Assembly: GCA_003552925.1 (NCBI GenBank)
Contig: PUOX01000054.1
Location: 1 to 37,456, forward strand
Direction: 5' to 3'
Origin: Mollicutes bacterium
Lineage (GTDB): Bacteria; Bacillota_I; Bacilli_A; Izemoplasmatales; Izemoplasmataceae
DNA: 37,456 nt
Below the pieces are notes generated by a model. That model was given only the letters and a program-made list of their open reading frames with translations, searched no databases and had not been told where the DNA came from. Both the position numbers and the translations under genes were made by a program. Of the stretch, positions 21,277 through 29,102 are shown in pieces (positions within the stretch are counted from its first letter, which is position 1; every line of letters starts with the position of its first letter).

Positions 21277-23454
21277 ATGGTTCGTGCATCGATAAACGTT
21301 CCCGAACTCACCTTGGAACACCTACGAAGCAAATTGAAAGTGTCTTCAAAAATCTGGCCGCAAATTCAAGACAATGTTGCCGATTTTAAGCGATTCATAG
21401 AAACTAATGCATCTCCCACGCTAGATTATGACATGGTTAGTGTTCCCAAGGATGTTTTGCAAGTCAACAACGGTAATGAAGACGACCCCAACAAGGATGT
21501 TGTGGTATGCGCATTGACGCTTGGCGCTGAAGCGCACAAATACTTTGAGAGCTTATCTGAAACGTTGGCCATACTTTACGACCAAGTGTTGAATGTGTAT
21601 TTCTACGAAATTGTGAACAATGCCAAAAAACACCTTGAATCAGAAGTATCTTCGTCTTTGTCCGATGTGCGGGATTTTGCGAGGTCAAAAGCCGCTTTGA
21701 TATATCAGCGCAACTTTCTTGATCGTATCGATGACGAGGCGATTCGCATGACCGACTCGGGCTATTTGCTACCAAACAAATCCATGGTGTTTTATGTAAC
21801 CTATGGTGGGAACGGTTCAATCAAGGCTTGTGAATATTGTGACGAAGCCGATTGTTTGCATCGTAGAAACGATTGCGTCGGTTTGTCCGTCGTTCATGAA
21901 AAGGGTGTGAACGTACACGCAGTGGAAAAAGGTTCGAACCTTTTGCAAGCGCTCTTCAACAAAGGCTATTATGTCCCATCGGACTGTGGCGGCAAAGGAA
22001 CATGCGGAACGTGCCAGGTTTCCATCACAAGCTCGAATGTTGAAAAGGTGCGCTCATGCGGTTATACCATCATCGATGACTTGTGTGTCGAAGGTGTTGC
22101 TCCTCGTGAAGCAACAAACGTTTCTGTCCAAGGCTCCAACAAATTATTTGACGGCGTACAAAAAGAAACGGTGAACAAAGAAACTTTTTATACCTTTTTC
22201 GGGCAAAGGCTATCGAAAACTACGCACGGTCAAGGAAATCAACTTGTGTTTGGTGTTGATTTAGGAACCACCACGGTCAGCGTCCAAATGTGGAAAGCAA
22301 CCGGTGAACATCTAAGCGGCAAGCGTTTTTTGAACCCTCAATCGTTAGCGGGCGCCGATGTGGTCTCACGCATACAATATGGAAGCGATGAGAAAAACTA
22401 TGCAAAGCTACGCCGGCTGATTCTTGACGAGCTGCAAAACCAAATGGTCCAAATGGCAAAAGTAGAAGGGTATTCATCAACTTCCGTTTTGTTGACGGTG
22501 TTGGCGGGCAATACCCTCATGCAACACATCGTCTTAGGGTGGCCCATTCAAACCATGGGCAAGGCGCCTTATGAAGCATACGCCTTGCACGAGTCATTAC
22601 AAAGCGCCGAATCGCTTGGGCTTTCCATCGGCGGGAAAGTCTTTGTGTATCCTTCCATTTCCGCTTTTGTCGGTGGTGATGTCGTGGCGGGTCTTAGCAA
22701 TCTCCTCCCCTTGCCATCCCACACACTGTTCATTGATTTGGGGACAAACGGCGAAATAGCACTCGTGAAAAACGACACCATTTACGCAACCTCGACCGCC
22801 GCCGGACCGGCTTTTGAAGGCGGCAACATCGAATGCGGCCTCGGGGGGGTCGATGGCGCGGTCTATGACGTCAAGCGCCAAGACGGAAAGTATGTGATGC
22901 GATACTATGGCCAAACTCCCCAAGGCTTTTGTGGGAGCGGGTTGTTGTCGTTGCTTGCAGCCATGCTTGACGATGGGGTTGTTGATGAGAGCGGCAGGTT
23001 GCTGAAACACGAACGAGACGATTCAAACAAACGTTTCTACATGGACGACCATCTTTATCTGTCACAAAACGACATCCGTGAAATACAACTGGCCAAAGCC
23101 GCCATCAGAGGTGGTGTGCATGCGCTCTTAAACCATGCGGAGATGTCAATGGAGGATATTCAAGACGTTTATGTGACCGGAGCGTTCGGCGCAGGTGTTT
23201 CCGTCCATGCCCTCCTTAAAACGGGGGTTTTGGATAAGGCGTTTCAACCTAAGATTCATGTAGTGGATGGAATGCCGATGAAGGGCATCGAACGTTTGCT
23301 TACGTCAAAGAACCCTAAAGCGATGCTCGAACAAATAATGAAAAACGCGCAACATATACCTTTGCACCGCAATTCAGTGTTCATGGACAAGTACGTGGAT
23401 TCCATGGCGTTGAAAATCCAAAGGGGTGAAACCGATGACCATGAGAACCGATGA
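21277..23454 (+). CDS. Corrinoid-protein reductive activator (RACE-type, [2Fe-2S] + ASKHA), with MetH-activation-like N-terminus
   Basis: A 725-residue protein in three parts. About 1-200 resembles the methionine-synthase activation domain family: ALTLGAEAHKYFESLSE, a long helical part, then C-E-Y-C-x4-C-L-H-R-R with C185, C188 and C193. Residues 205-275 form a plant-type ferredoxin with C237, C243, C246 and C261 (SDCGGKGTCGTC...SCG). From about 322, FGVDLGTTTVSVQ opens the ATP-binding ASKHA/DUF4445 domain, with GTNGEIAL and GAFGAGV later. RACE proteins use ATP and a low-potential electron to bring inactive Co(II) corrinoid back to Co(I). It is divergent from the corrinoid gene and overlaps the AraC gene by 20 nt. 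Confidence 0.92.
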   Translation: MVRASINVPELTLEHLRSKLKVSSKIWPQIQDNVADFKRFIETNASPTLDYDMVSVPKDVLQVNNGNEDDPNKDVVVCALTLGAEAHKYFESLSETLAILYDQVLNVYFYEIVNNAKKHLESEVSSSLSDVRDFARSKAALIYQRNFLDRIDDEAIRMTDSGYLLPNKSMVFYVTYGGNGSIKACEYCDEADCLHRRNDCVGLSVVHEKGVNVHAVEKGSNLLQALFNKGYYVPSDCGGKGTCGTCQVSITSSNVEKVRSCGYTIIDDLCVEGVAPREATNVSVQGSNKLFDGVQKETVNKETFYTFFGQRLSKTTHGQGNQLVFGVDLGTTTVSVQMWKATGEHLSGKRFLNPQSLAGADVVSRIQYGSDEKNYAKLRRLILDELQNQMVQMAKVEGYSSTSVLLTVLAGNTLMQHIVLGWPIQTMGKAPYEAYALHESLQSAESLGLSIGGKVFVYPSISAFVGGDVVAGLSNLLPLPSHTLFIDLGTNGEIALVKNDTIYATSTAAGPAFEGGNIECGLGGVDGAVYDVKRQDGKYVMRYYGQTPQGFCGSGLLSLLAAMLDDGVVDESGRLLKHERDDSNKRFYMDDHLYLSQNDIREIQLAKAAIRGGVHALLNHAEMSMEDIQDVYVTGAFGAGVSVHALLKTGVLDKAFQPKIHVVDGMPMKGIERLLTSKNPKAMLEQIMKNAQHIPLHRNSVFMDKYVDSMALKIQRGETDDHENR

Positions 23455-24181
23455 AAGCGACCACAAAGTTCTTTCCATGACAAAACAAGAAGCTATGGAT
23501 ACGCTGGTATTGGAGGAAAATCTCATACAAGCTCTGCGGGGCAAGCATCTTCGTAGGGCCCGGAAGGTTCTTAACGAACTGCTCGTGGACTTTTTCCGTT
23601 TGAGCGGAAACGATGTCGATCTTTTGAAACACCGTAGCGGAGAGTTGATCACGCTCATGTCACGATCAATAGAAGCAGGCGATGTTGAAGAGGTGTTTGT
23701 CTTCGGATACGAGGCGTTGCAAAACCTTCAAAGCATCATCAACATGGATGAGTTGTTGCATTGGATGAATTACGTTTTAAAGTGTTTTTTCAGCTTCTTG
23801 GGAGATTCTCAGCATGAAGATTTCTTTGTAAAAACCGCCAAAAAATATGTCGAACGAAACGCCCACCGAAAAATTCTTCTTCAAGATGTCGCTTCGCATG
23901 TGTATATGAGCCCGGATTATTTTGGGAAGCGCTTCAGGGCGGAAACGGGCATGACCTTTTCCCGATATCTTCAAGAGGTTCGTATTCAACGCACGCTTGA
24001 ATATTTATGCGCCCATCGGTATTCGCTCAGAGAGATTGCCCAAATGTTCCATTTTAGCGACCAAAGCCACTACACACGCGTATTCAAAAACATTGTCGGC
24101 GTAACGCCGAATCAATACCGAGAAAATAAACGAAACAAAAATACACGACAAACCAGCAAAAGGAGCGTTACACATGGCTGA
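23435..24181 (+). CDS. AraC-family transcriptional regulator
   Basis: A 248-residue protein. The N-terminal 140 residues are helical and unlike a cupin sensor. Residues about 145-245 form the double helix-turn-helix of AraC/XylS: VASHVYMSPDYFGKRFRAETGMTFSRYLQEVRIQ, then IAQMFHFSDQSHYTRVFKNIVGVTPNQYRE. The start at ATG 23435 has AAGGGG 8 nt upstream; a GTG at 23426 lies within that site. It overlaps the activator gene before it and the ATPase gene after it (8 nt). It is probably a co-activator of this locus, complementary to the TrmB-type protein: one senses sugar, the other possibly methyl or cobamide status (inference). Confidence 0.88.
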   Translation: MTMRTDESDHKVLSMTKQEAMDTLVLEENLIQALRGKHLRRARKVLNELLVDFFRLSGNDVDLLKHRSGELITLMSRSIEAGDVEEVFVFGYEALQNLQSIINMDELLHWMNYVLKCFFSFLGDSQHEDFFVKTAKKYVERNAHRKILLQDVASHVYMSPDYFGKRFRAETGMTFSRYLQEVRIQRTLEYLCAHRYSLREIAQMFHFSDQSHYTRVFKNIVGVTPNQYRENKRNKNTRQTSKRSVTHG

Positions 24182-25277
24182 ATTAACGTTGAAGAAACTG
24201 AACAAAGTATTTGAAGGCAATGTACAAGCGGTCAACGATTTCTCATTAGAAATCCGTGATAAGGAATTCATTGTTTTTGTCGGCCCGTCGGGCTGTGGAA
24301 AATCCACAACTTTACGGATGATTGCAGGATTGGAAGAGATTACCGAAGGCGAACTGTACATCGATGGACGTTATGCCAACGAACTCCCACCTAAAAACCG
24401 GGATATAGCCATGGTTTTCCAAAATTACGCACTGTATCCGCACATGAACGTCTACGACAATCTTTCGTTCGGTTTAAAAATTCAAAGGAAGCCGAAAAAA
24501 GAAATAGAGCAAAGGGTTCACAAAGCGGCCGAGCTATTGGGTCTAAAAGACTACTTGAATCGCAAGCCCAAAGCGCTTTCGGGCGGACAAAGACAACGGG
24601 TGGCCCTTGGTCGAGCCATCGTCCGCAATGCAGGAGTCTTTTTGATGGATGAGCCACTTTCGAATCTTGACGCGAAACTACGTGTGCAAATGCGTTCAGA
24701 AATCATCAAATTACATGCAAGAGTTCAAACGACAACCGTGTATGTAACCCATGACCAAGTGGAAGCCATGACCATGGCCGATCGCATCGTTGTCATGAAA
24801 GACGGCTGCATCCAACAAATCGGCAAACCCAGTGAAGTCTACAACACGCCCGCCAACATGTTCGTCGCAACGTTCATCGGCACCCCTGCAATGAACATGT
24901 TTCACGGAATGTTGAAGGACGGTTATTTTGTTTACCAAGACTTGAAAGTCCGTCTGTCCGAACGCTGTCTAGAAGCTTTGAATAACGCAGGATATCAAGA
25001 GGGTTGTTCTATCATAATGGGCATTCGCCCAGAAAACATTCACGATGAAGAAATCCTAAAAAAAACATATCCCGAAGCACAGGTGGATTTCAAGGTCGAT
25101 GTTTCAGAGTTGTTAGGGTCGGAAACCAACATATCGGCCAAGGTCGGAGAAAACACCGTTATCGCACGTGTGAACCCCCGCACCGATATCAATATTGGCG
25201 ATACTATTTCCTTGACGTTTGATATGAACAAAGCTCATTTTTTCGACGAAAAGACGAAAGAACGCATCGCAACATAG
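24174..25277 (+). CDS. Sugar ABC importer ATPase (MsmX/UgpC/MalK type)
   Basis: A 367-residue ATPase with Walker A GPSGCGKST at 37-45, the Q-loop in VFQNYALYPH, signature LSGGQRQR at 135-142, Walker B FLMDEP at 156-161, the D-loop NLDAKLR and the switch His in YVTHDQ. About 130 residues of C-terminal OB/TOBE region follow, as in CUT1 ATPases. It is the only importer ATPase in the window and the two permeases lack their own, so it should energise them. Co-transcription with the corrinoid activator ties import to demethylation. AAAGGAG precedes ATG 24174. Confidence 0.93.
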   Translation: MAELTLKKLNKVFEGNVQAVNDFSLEIRDKEFIVFVGPSGCGKSTTLRMIAGLEEITEGELYIDGRYANELPPKNRDIAMVFQNYALYPHMNVYDNLSFGLKIQRKPKKEIEQRVHKAAELLGLKDYLNRKPKALSGGQRQRVALGRAIVRNAGVFLMDEPLSNLDAKLRVQMRSEIIKLHARVQTTTVYVTHDQVEAMTMADRIVVMKDGCIQQIGKPSEVYNTPANMFVATFIGTPAMNMFHGMLKDGYFVYQDLKVRLSERCLEALNNAGYQEGCSIIMGIRPENIHDEEILKKTYPEAQVDFKVDVSELLGSETNISAKVGENTVIARVNPRTDINIGDTISLTFDMNKAHFFDEKTKERIAT

Positions 25278-25314
25278 AGTTCTTGAAAGACATCATGCAA
25301 AGTGAGATATCTTC

Positions 25315-25343
25315 GCAAAAAGAGACCTTGCTGTCTTTTTTTG
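25315..25343 (+). terminator. Probable terminator after the ATPase gene
   Basis: AGAC and GTCT pair around CTTGCT with an A-rich 5' and T-rich 3' flank that extends the stem with a mismatch, followed by a run of seven Ts. Confidence 0.55.
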
Positions 25344-25375
25344 TTTTCCACTAGCAAAAATCCCTAATGTTGTTG

Positions 25376-25381
25376 TATAAT
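25376..25381 (+). promoter_or_regulatory. -10 element of the DNA methyltransferase gene
   Basis: A perfect TATAAT lies 17 bp before ATG 25399. No convincing -35 is visible. Confidence 0.5.
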
Positions 25382-25398
25382 GGGCGTGAGGTGGAAAC

Positions 25399-26421
25399 AT
25401 GCAAACAACACAAACCATCCACATACAAAAAGCCGCGCGCTTACAAGAAGTCGACGACCAAAGCGTCCATCTTGTCGTGACTTCGCCCCCCTATCCGATG
25501 ATTCGCATGTGGGACGAAGTCTTTTCGTCGCTAAATCCCGAGATTGAAACCGCTTTGGCGGAGGAAAACGCCAAAAAAGCGTTCAACCTCATGCACGCCG
25601 AACTTGATGAAACCTGGGAGGCCCTTTGGCGTGTCGTCAAAGATAGCGGCTTCGTCTGCATCAACATCGGCGATGCGACCCGCAAACTCGGCGACGTCTT
25701 CGAACTCCACCCCAACGCCGCCCGCATCACATCAAAAATGCGCGCCCTCGGGTTTCACCCTCTGCCCCCGATCATCTGGAAGAAAACCACCAACGCCCCC
25801 AACAAGTTCATGGGTTCGGGGATGCTCCCCGGAGGCGCATACGTCACGCTCGAACACGAACACATCCTTGTGTTCCGTAAAGGCGGCATGCGCGTTTTCG
25901 ACGAAGAAGAGAAAAAGCGCCGTAAGGCGAGCGCTTATTTCTACGAAGAGCGGAACCGCTGGTTCACAAACGTCTGGGACATAAGAGGCGTCCGGCAAAT
26001 GACGAAAAACGGCGAACTCCGCAAACGTTCGGCCGCTTTCCCTTTAGAAATTCCCTTGCGGCTGATCCACATGCATTCAATCAAAGGCGACACCGTGTTG
26101 GACCCTTTCCTCGGGACAGCCTCAACACTTTATGCGGCCGCTTTGAGCGGGCGAAACGCCATCGCTTACGAAATCGACGAAACCTTGCTAAACGGCCTTG
26201 AAAGCAGGCTTTTCGACTTGCCCGTCGAAAGCTTGCTGTATATGAACGACCGCCTAAACGACCATCAAAATTTCTTGCGTAAACGCGAAAAGAAAGCGAC
26301 CCACTTCAATCCCCACCTCAAAACGCAAATCGTCACCAAACAAGAAGAGGGCATCCGGTTTCATACCGTCCAAAAGGTCGAAAAACAAGGAAAATACCGT
26401 TACATTATTGATTACGAATAA
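25399..26421 (+). CDS. Orphan DNA methyltransferase (TSPPY type, N4-cytosine or N6-adenine)
   Basis: A 340-residue beta-class DNA methyltransferase: catalytic motif IV VVTSPPYPM near 27-35 comes first, and the SAM-binding motif I DPFLGTAST is late, at about 235. TSPPY is the spelling favoured by N4-cytosine enzymes, but N6-adenine cannot be ruled out. The 45 residues after the fold (RKREKKATHF...) are basic and may touch DNA. No restriction endonuclease or specificity gene lies nearby, so it is probably solitary, acting in regulation or as an anti-restriction remnant. GAGGTGG precedes ATG 25399. Confidence 0.88.
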   Translation: MQTTQTIHIQKAARLQEVDDQSVHLVVTSPPYPMIRMWDEVFSSLNPEIETALAEENAKKAFNLMHAELDETWEALWRVVKDSGFVCINIGDATRKLGDVFELHPNAARITSKMRALGFHPLPPIIWKKTTNAPNKFMGSGMLPGGAYVTLEHEHILVFRKGGMRVFDEEEKKRRKASAYFYEERNRWFTNVWDIRGVRQMTKNGELRKRSAAFPLEIPLRLIHMHSIKGDTVLDPFLGTASTLYAAALSGRNAIAYEIDETLLNGLESRLFDLPVESLLYMNDRLNDHQNFLRKREKKATHFNPHLKTQIVTKQEEGIRFHTVQKVEKQGKYRYIIDYE

Positions 26422-26459
26422 GCCGTTTTTCCCCGTTTCAACCGTCGCTTGGACATAAG

Positions 26460-26498
26460 AACCCCCACTGGAAAAAACCCTCTTTTTCCCGGGGGTTT
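26460..26498 (+). terminator. Long hairpin terminator
   Basis: An outer stem AACCCCC/GGGGGTT and an inner stem GGAAAAA/TTTTTCC form one extended hairpin. Only three Ts follow. It separates the methyltransferase gene from the tRNA promoter. Confidence 0.7.
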
Positions 26499-26501
26499 GC
26501 C

Positions 26502-26531
26502 TTGACTTTCCAAGGTTTTCAGTGGTATAAT
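26502..26531 (+). promoter_or_regulatory. Promoter of the tRNA-Val/tRNA-Leu unit
   Basis: TTGACT and TATAAT with an 18-nt spacer lie 14 bp before the first tRNA. This is among the best matches to consensus in the window. Confidence 0.85.
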
Positions 26532-26545
26532 CAGTTTCGACATGC

Positions 26546-26620
26546 GGAGGCTTAGCTCAGCGGGAGAGCACTTCCTTGACGTGGAAGGGGTCGGAGGTTC
26601 GAGTCCTCCAGTCTCCACCA
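26546..26620 (+). tRNA. tRNA-Val (anticodon GAC)
   Basis: A 75-nt cloverleaf with acceptor GGAGGCT/AGTCTCC (one G-T), D-arm TAGCTCAGCGGGAGAGCA, anticodon loop TTGACGT giving GAC, T-arm GGAGGTTCGAGTCCTCC and an encoded CCA. Confidence 0.95.
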
Positions 26621-26623
26621 TGT

Positions 26624-26711
26624 GCGAGTGTGGCGGAATTGGTAGACGCGCATGGTTGAGGGCCATGTGGCTTCTAAAGCCGTGGGGGTTCAAGTCCCCC
26701 CATTCGCACCA
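26624..26711 (+). tRNA. tRNA-Leu (anticodon GAG)
   Basis: An 88-nt type II tRNA with a long variable arm (GGCTTCTAAAGCC), acceptor GCGAGTG/CATTCGC, anticodon loop TTGAGGG giving GAG, T-arm GGGGGTTCAAGTCCCCC and an encoded CCA. It lies 3 nt after tRNA-Val in the same transcript. Confidence 0.95.
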
Positions 26712-26720
26712 TCCAAACGC

Positions 26721-26746
26721 AAACGCTTCCTCGAAGCGTTTTTTTT
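26721..26746 (+). terminator. Terminator of the tRNA pair
   Basis: AAACGCTTC and GAAGCGTTT form a perfect 9-bp stem with a CTC loop and a T run to 26746. Confidence 0.9.
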
Positions 26747-26762
26747 CATGCGCACAATTTAC

Positions 26763-26791
26763 TTCGACATGGATGGGGAGTTTGTTATAAT
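26763..26791 (+). promoter_or_regulatory. Promoter of the ParB-like gene
   Basis: TTCGAC, 17 nt, TATAAT. The -10 ends 25 bp before the TTG start at 26817. The perfect -10 supports a start after this point. Confidence 0.6.
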
Positions 26792-26816
26792 GGTGACGAT
26801 TGAAAGGGGTGGTTAT

Positions 26817-27425
26817 TTGGACATCAGACGCATTCGTGACACTAACGACCAACGCTTCACCAAGACCGCGCTTGAAGAACGCGGCGCCTTTTTGATTCAA
26901 GGCGAGGTGCCTTGTTCGATTGAAATCACCAAAAACCATGAAGCGGTGGTCGACCTAGAAGATATGACGTATCTAGACGCCGTTTTGGAGGAATTCCGCT
27001 TTTACGCCGAACATATCATCCGTTTTCACGACCGCGAAGGAAACGTTTTGCGGGAGTTTCCGCCGGTTGAAACCTTTCGCTGCAAGCTTGAGGCTTTGCA
27101 GCCTTCGCAGTTTTGTGTGGCGGAGGATCGTGTCCACGCGCTGCACAGCCGCATCCAATCTCCTGAGGATGTTTGCATCCCCGTCAAGAACACCAAAGAA
27201 GGCCTCATCATGCTCGATGGACATACTAGGGCCTACATCGCGAACCAAAAAGGCTTTGGCCATGTGCGTTGTTTTTACGCCGATACCGGAGAAGACATCA
27301 TTATCTACGTCAACGAAGCGAGAAAACGGGGAATCAAGGGCGTTGAAAATCTCGAAAGCTTGCCCGAGGATGCGTTTCACCGTACATGGGTCCAATTTTG
27401 TGACAACGTCCAAAACAACCACTGA
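26817..27425 (+). CDS. ParB/Srx-like nuclease-fold protein, TTG start
   Basis: A 202-residue protein. The longer reading frame passes back through tRNA-Leu, so its start must be later. TTG 26817 follows AAAGGGGTGG and lies 25 bp after a perfect -10. The N-terminal half is unidentified. The C-terminal half (about 95-175) has ALQPSQFCVAEDRV, VCIPV and LIMLDGHTRAYIANQKGFGHVRCF. This is the ParB/sulfiredoxin-like pattern with D-G-H-T-R, which in ParB relatives binds CTP or phosphate. It lacks the DNA-binding domain of chromosomal ParB, so segregation is unlikely. Function unknown; a stand-alone nucleotide-binding enzyme is possible. Confidence 0.65.
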   Translation: MDIRRIRDTNDQRFTKTALEERGAFLIQGEVPCSIEITKNHEAVVDLEDMTYLDAVLEEFRFYAEHIIRFHDREGNVLREFPPVETFRCKLEALQPSQFCVAEDRVHALHSRIQSPEDVCIPVKNTKEGLIMLDGHTRAYIANQKGFGHVRCFYADTGEDIIIYVNEARKRGIKGVENLESLPEDAFHRTWVQFCDNVQNNH

Positions 27426-27464
27426 GCAAACAATTGCAAGAAGCACCGGAAAAGACAAACATAC

Positions 27465-27497
27465 GGGGATTCCTCAAAGAGGGGTGTCCCCTTTTTT
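27465..27497 (+). terminator. Rho-independent terminator
   Basis: Nested stems GGGGA/TCCCC and CCTC/GAGG with an AAA loop are followed by six Ts. Confidence 0.75.
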
Positions 27498-27573
27498 CAA
27501 ATAATGCGGGCAAATTGTAAAAAAGTTTCTTTATTGCCTCGTTTGCGGGAATAGTAGAGAGGAAAAGGAGGGG

Positions 27574-28847
27574 ATGCGTTTGAATCCGACCATCAAAAAG
27601 CACCAAAGCATCAAGACTTTTGCCGAAGTGTTGGGCGTATTGGGCGTCGTCACGCTATTGGCGGGATTCGCTTTATTGCTTCTGACCGAGTGGTTCTTTG
27701 TGGGGATTGTCGTGTTGCTTGGAGGAATCCTTGTGGCGATTGTTGCGCAATCGGTCTACAGCCGCAACGTCATGACGTTCAAACAAGACTTTCTGAAAGA
27801 ATATGTGACGAGTTGATTGAGGACGGGCATTATCTGCCCAAGCGCTACTACAAGCAAAGCAATCTTTTCGACTTCGGCCTCTTTCGCCGTTAATCGAACG
27901 TAGAAGGCCTCAACCAGGCCGTAGTGCGTTACAGCCGTTTCATTCCCATGGGCAACAGGTTCATCTCCAAGGACTTCGTTCAAGGAACCATTGACGGCGT
28001 CCGCTTTCTTTCCAGCGATGTCTACACCGCCAACGTTTCCAAACGATCGGACGGCAAATCAAGCACGACCCAGCTTTTTAACGGACGGGTGTTTGAATTT
28101 TCCAAGCCCATCGACGGGCACGTCCTTGCGCTTGAAAAATTCAAGCCGAATGAGAAAAGGAAAAACGAAAACCTCGACACGGAATCGGTCGATTTCAATA
28201 AGAAATTCAACACCTACGCCACCAAACCGCAACTCGCCTTTTACATTCTGACTCCGCAGTTGATGGAAATGTTGATGGAACTCGAACAGAACCCTCCCGG
28301 CCAAATCGGGTTCTCTTTCATCAAAAACCGGCTGTTCATCGCTTTGAACACCGGAAGGGGCACGTTCGAGTTCGCCCGTTACCGCCCCATCGACGAGCGT
28401 TATTTCGACGGCATCAAAAAAGACCTCGACGTTTTGAAAACCTTCGTGGAAAAACTCAAACTTTCGGACACGTTTTACAAAGCGCAAGAAGAAGCGTCCG
28501 ACGAGCAGGAGGATTTGCTGGAGGCGGACATGCCCGAAGATCTTCTCGCCCCCGCCATCGTCAAGGCGATGGAAGTGAAAATCACCACCGACGACAAGGG
28601 GAAAGTCAAGAAGGAACCGTTGGAAACCGAGGAGTCAAAAAGACTTTACGAACGCAAGAAAGCGACGGCGAAAGACGCCGAAATCAAAGCTCTCGACATG
28701 CAGGTTTCCTTGCTCAAGCGCATGCGTCTCCAACGGACCGACAAAAACGGCGAGATGACGAAATATCCTCTTGGTTGCGGATGCGGCATGGTTTTGCTGG
28801 TGGCGTTTTCGATCTTGTTCTTGCTTGTTTTGGCCAGCCTCTTTTAA
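27574..28847 (+). pseudogene. Broken DUF3137-like membrane protein gene
   Basis: The gene opens with a strong AAAGGAGGGG site (ATG 27574 or TTG 27580) and two membrane segments, and is read to a premature TGA at 27814-27816. The continuation (DELIEDGHYLPKRYYKQS) is in a different frame, implying a one-base shift near 27800-27813. That frame then meets TAA at 27891-27893, after which the same frame stays open for over 300 codons (NQAVVRYSRFIPMG...DFVQGTIDGVRF) to TAA 28847, ending with a C-terminal membrane segment. The order, two N-terminal helices then a long soluble domain, fits DUF3137. Two lesions suggest decay; a sequencing error could explain one, less likely both. The downstream part has no ribosome site of its own. 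Confidence 0.65.
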
Positions 28848-29032
28848 CAGGTTCTTTAAACAGATGAACATACCATGTTTGCCAAACCCTTTGCATCACA
28901 CAAGGCGATGCAAAACGCGCAAAGTCCAATGGCCTCTGCAATTAGCCTCAATGCTTTCGTTTTACTAGCTTATTTATGAAAGCCTATCTACGTTAGCCGT
29001 ACCCTTCGGGACGGCTTTTTTACGCCCAAAAT
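28848..29032 (+). other. Non-coding stretch with a hairpin and an orphan terminator
   Basis: I see no supported gene here. TTTGCATC (28890-28897) pairs perfectly with GATGCAAA (28907-28914) around nine bases. The region ends in the terminator at 28995-29021, which lies almost 150 bp after the preceding stop codon. Either the broken gene has a long 3' region or a small RNA ends here; no clear promoter for one is visible. Confidence 0.35.
28995..29021 (+). terminator. Rho-independent terminator
   Basis: AGCCGT pairs with ACGGCT, continued inward by CCC/GGG after one bulged A, with a TTC loop and a run of Ts. Confidence 0.85.
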
Positions 29033-29061
29033 TTGTACTTCATCAAAACGCGGTGTATAAT
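29033..29061 (+). promoter_or_regulatory. Promoter of the flavodoxin/methyltransferase pair
   Basis: TTGTAC, 17 nt, TATAAT, ending 41 bp before ATG 29103. Confidence 0.75.
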
Positions 29062-29102
29062 AACACTATAAGGGGAATTTTTCGCCATTAGGGGGCGATT
29101 TT

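Noticed and set aside
26652-26816. Upstream extension of the ParB-like frame
   Set aside because: It runs through tRNA-Leu, the tRNA terminator and the gene's own -10 element; TTG 26817 has a proper ribosome site.
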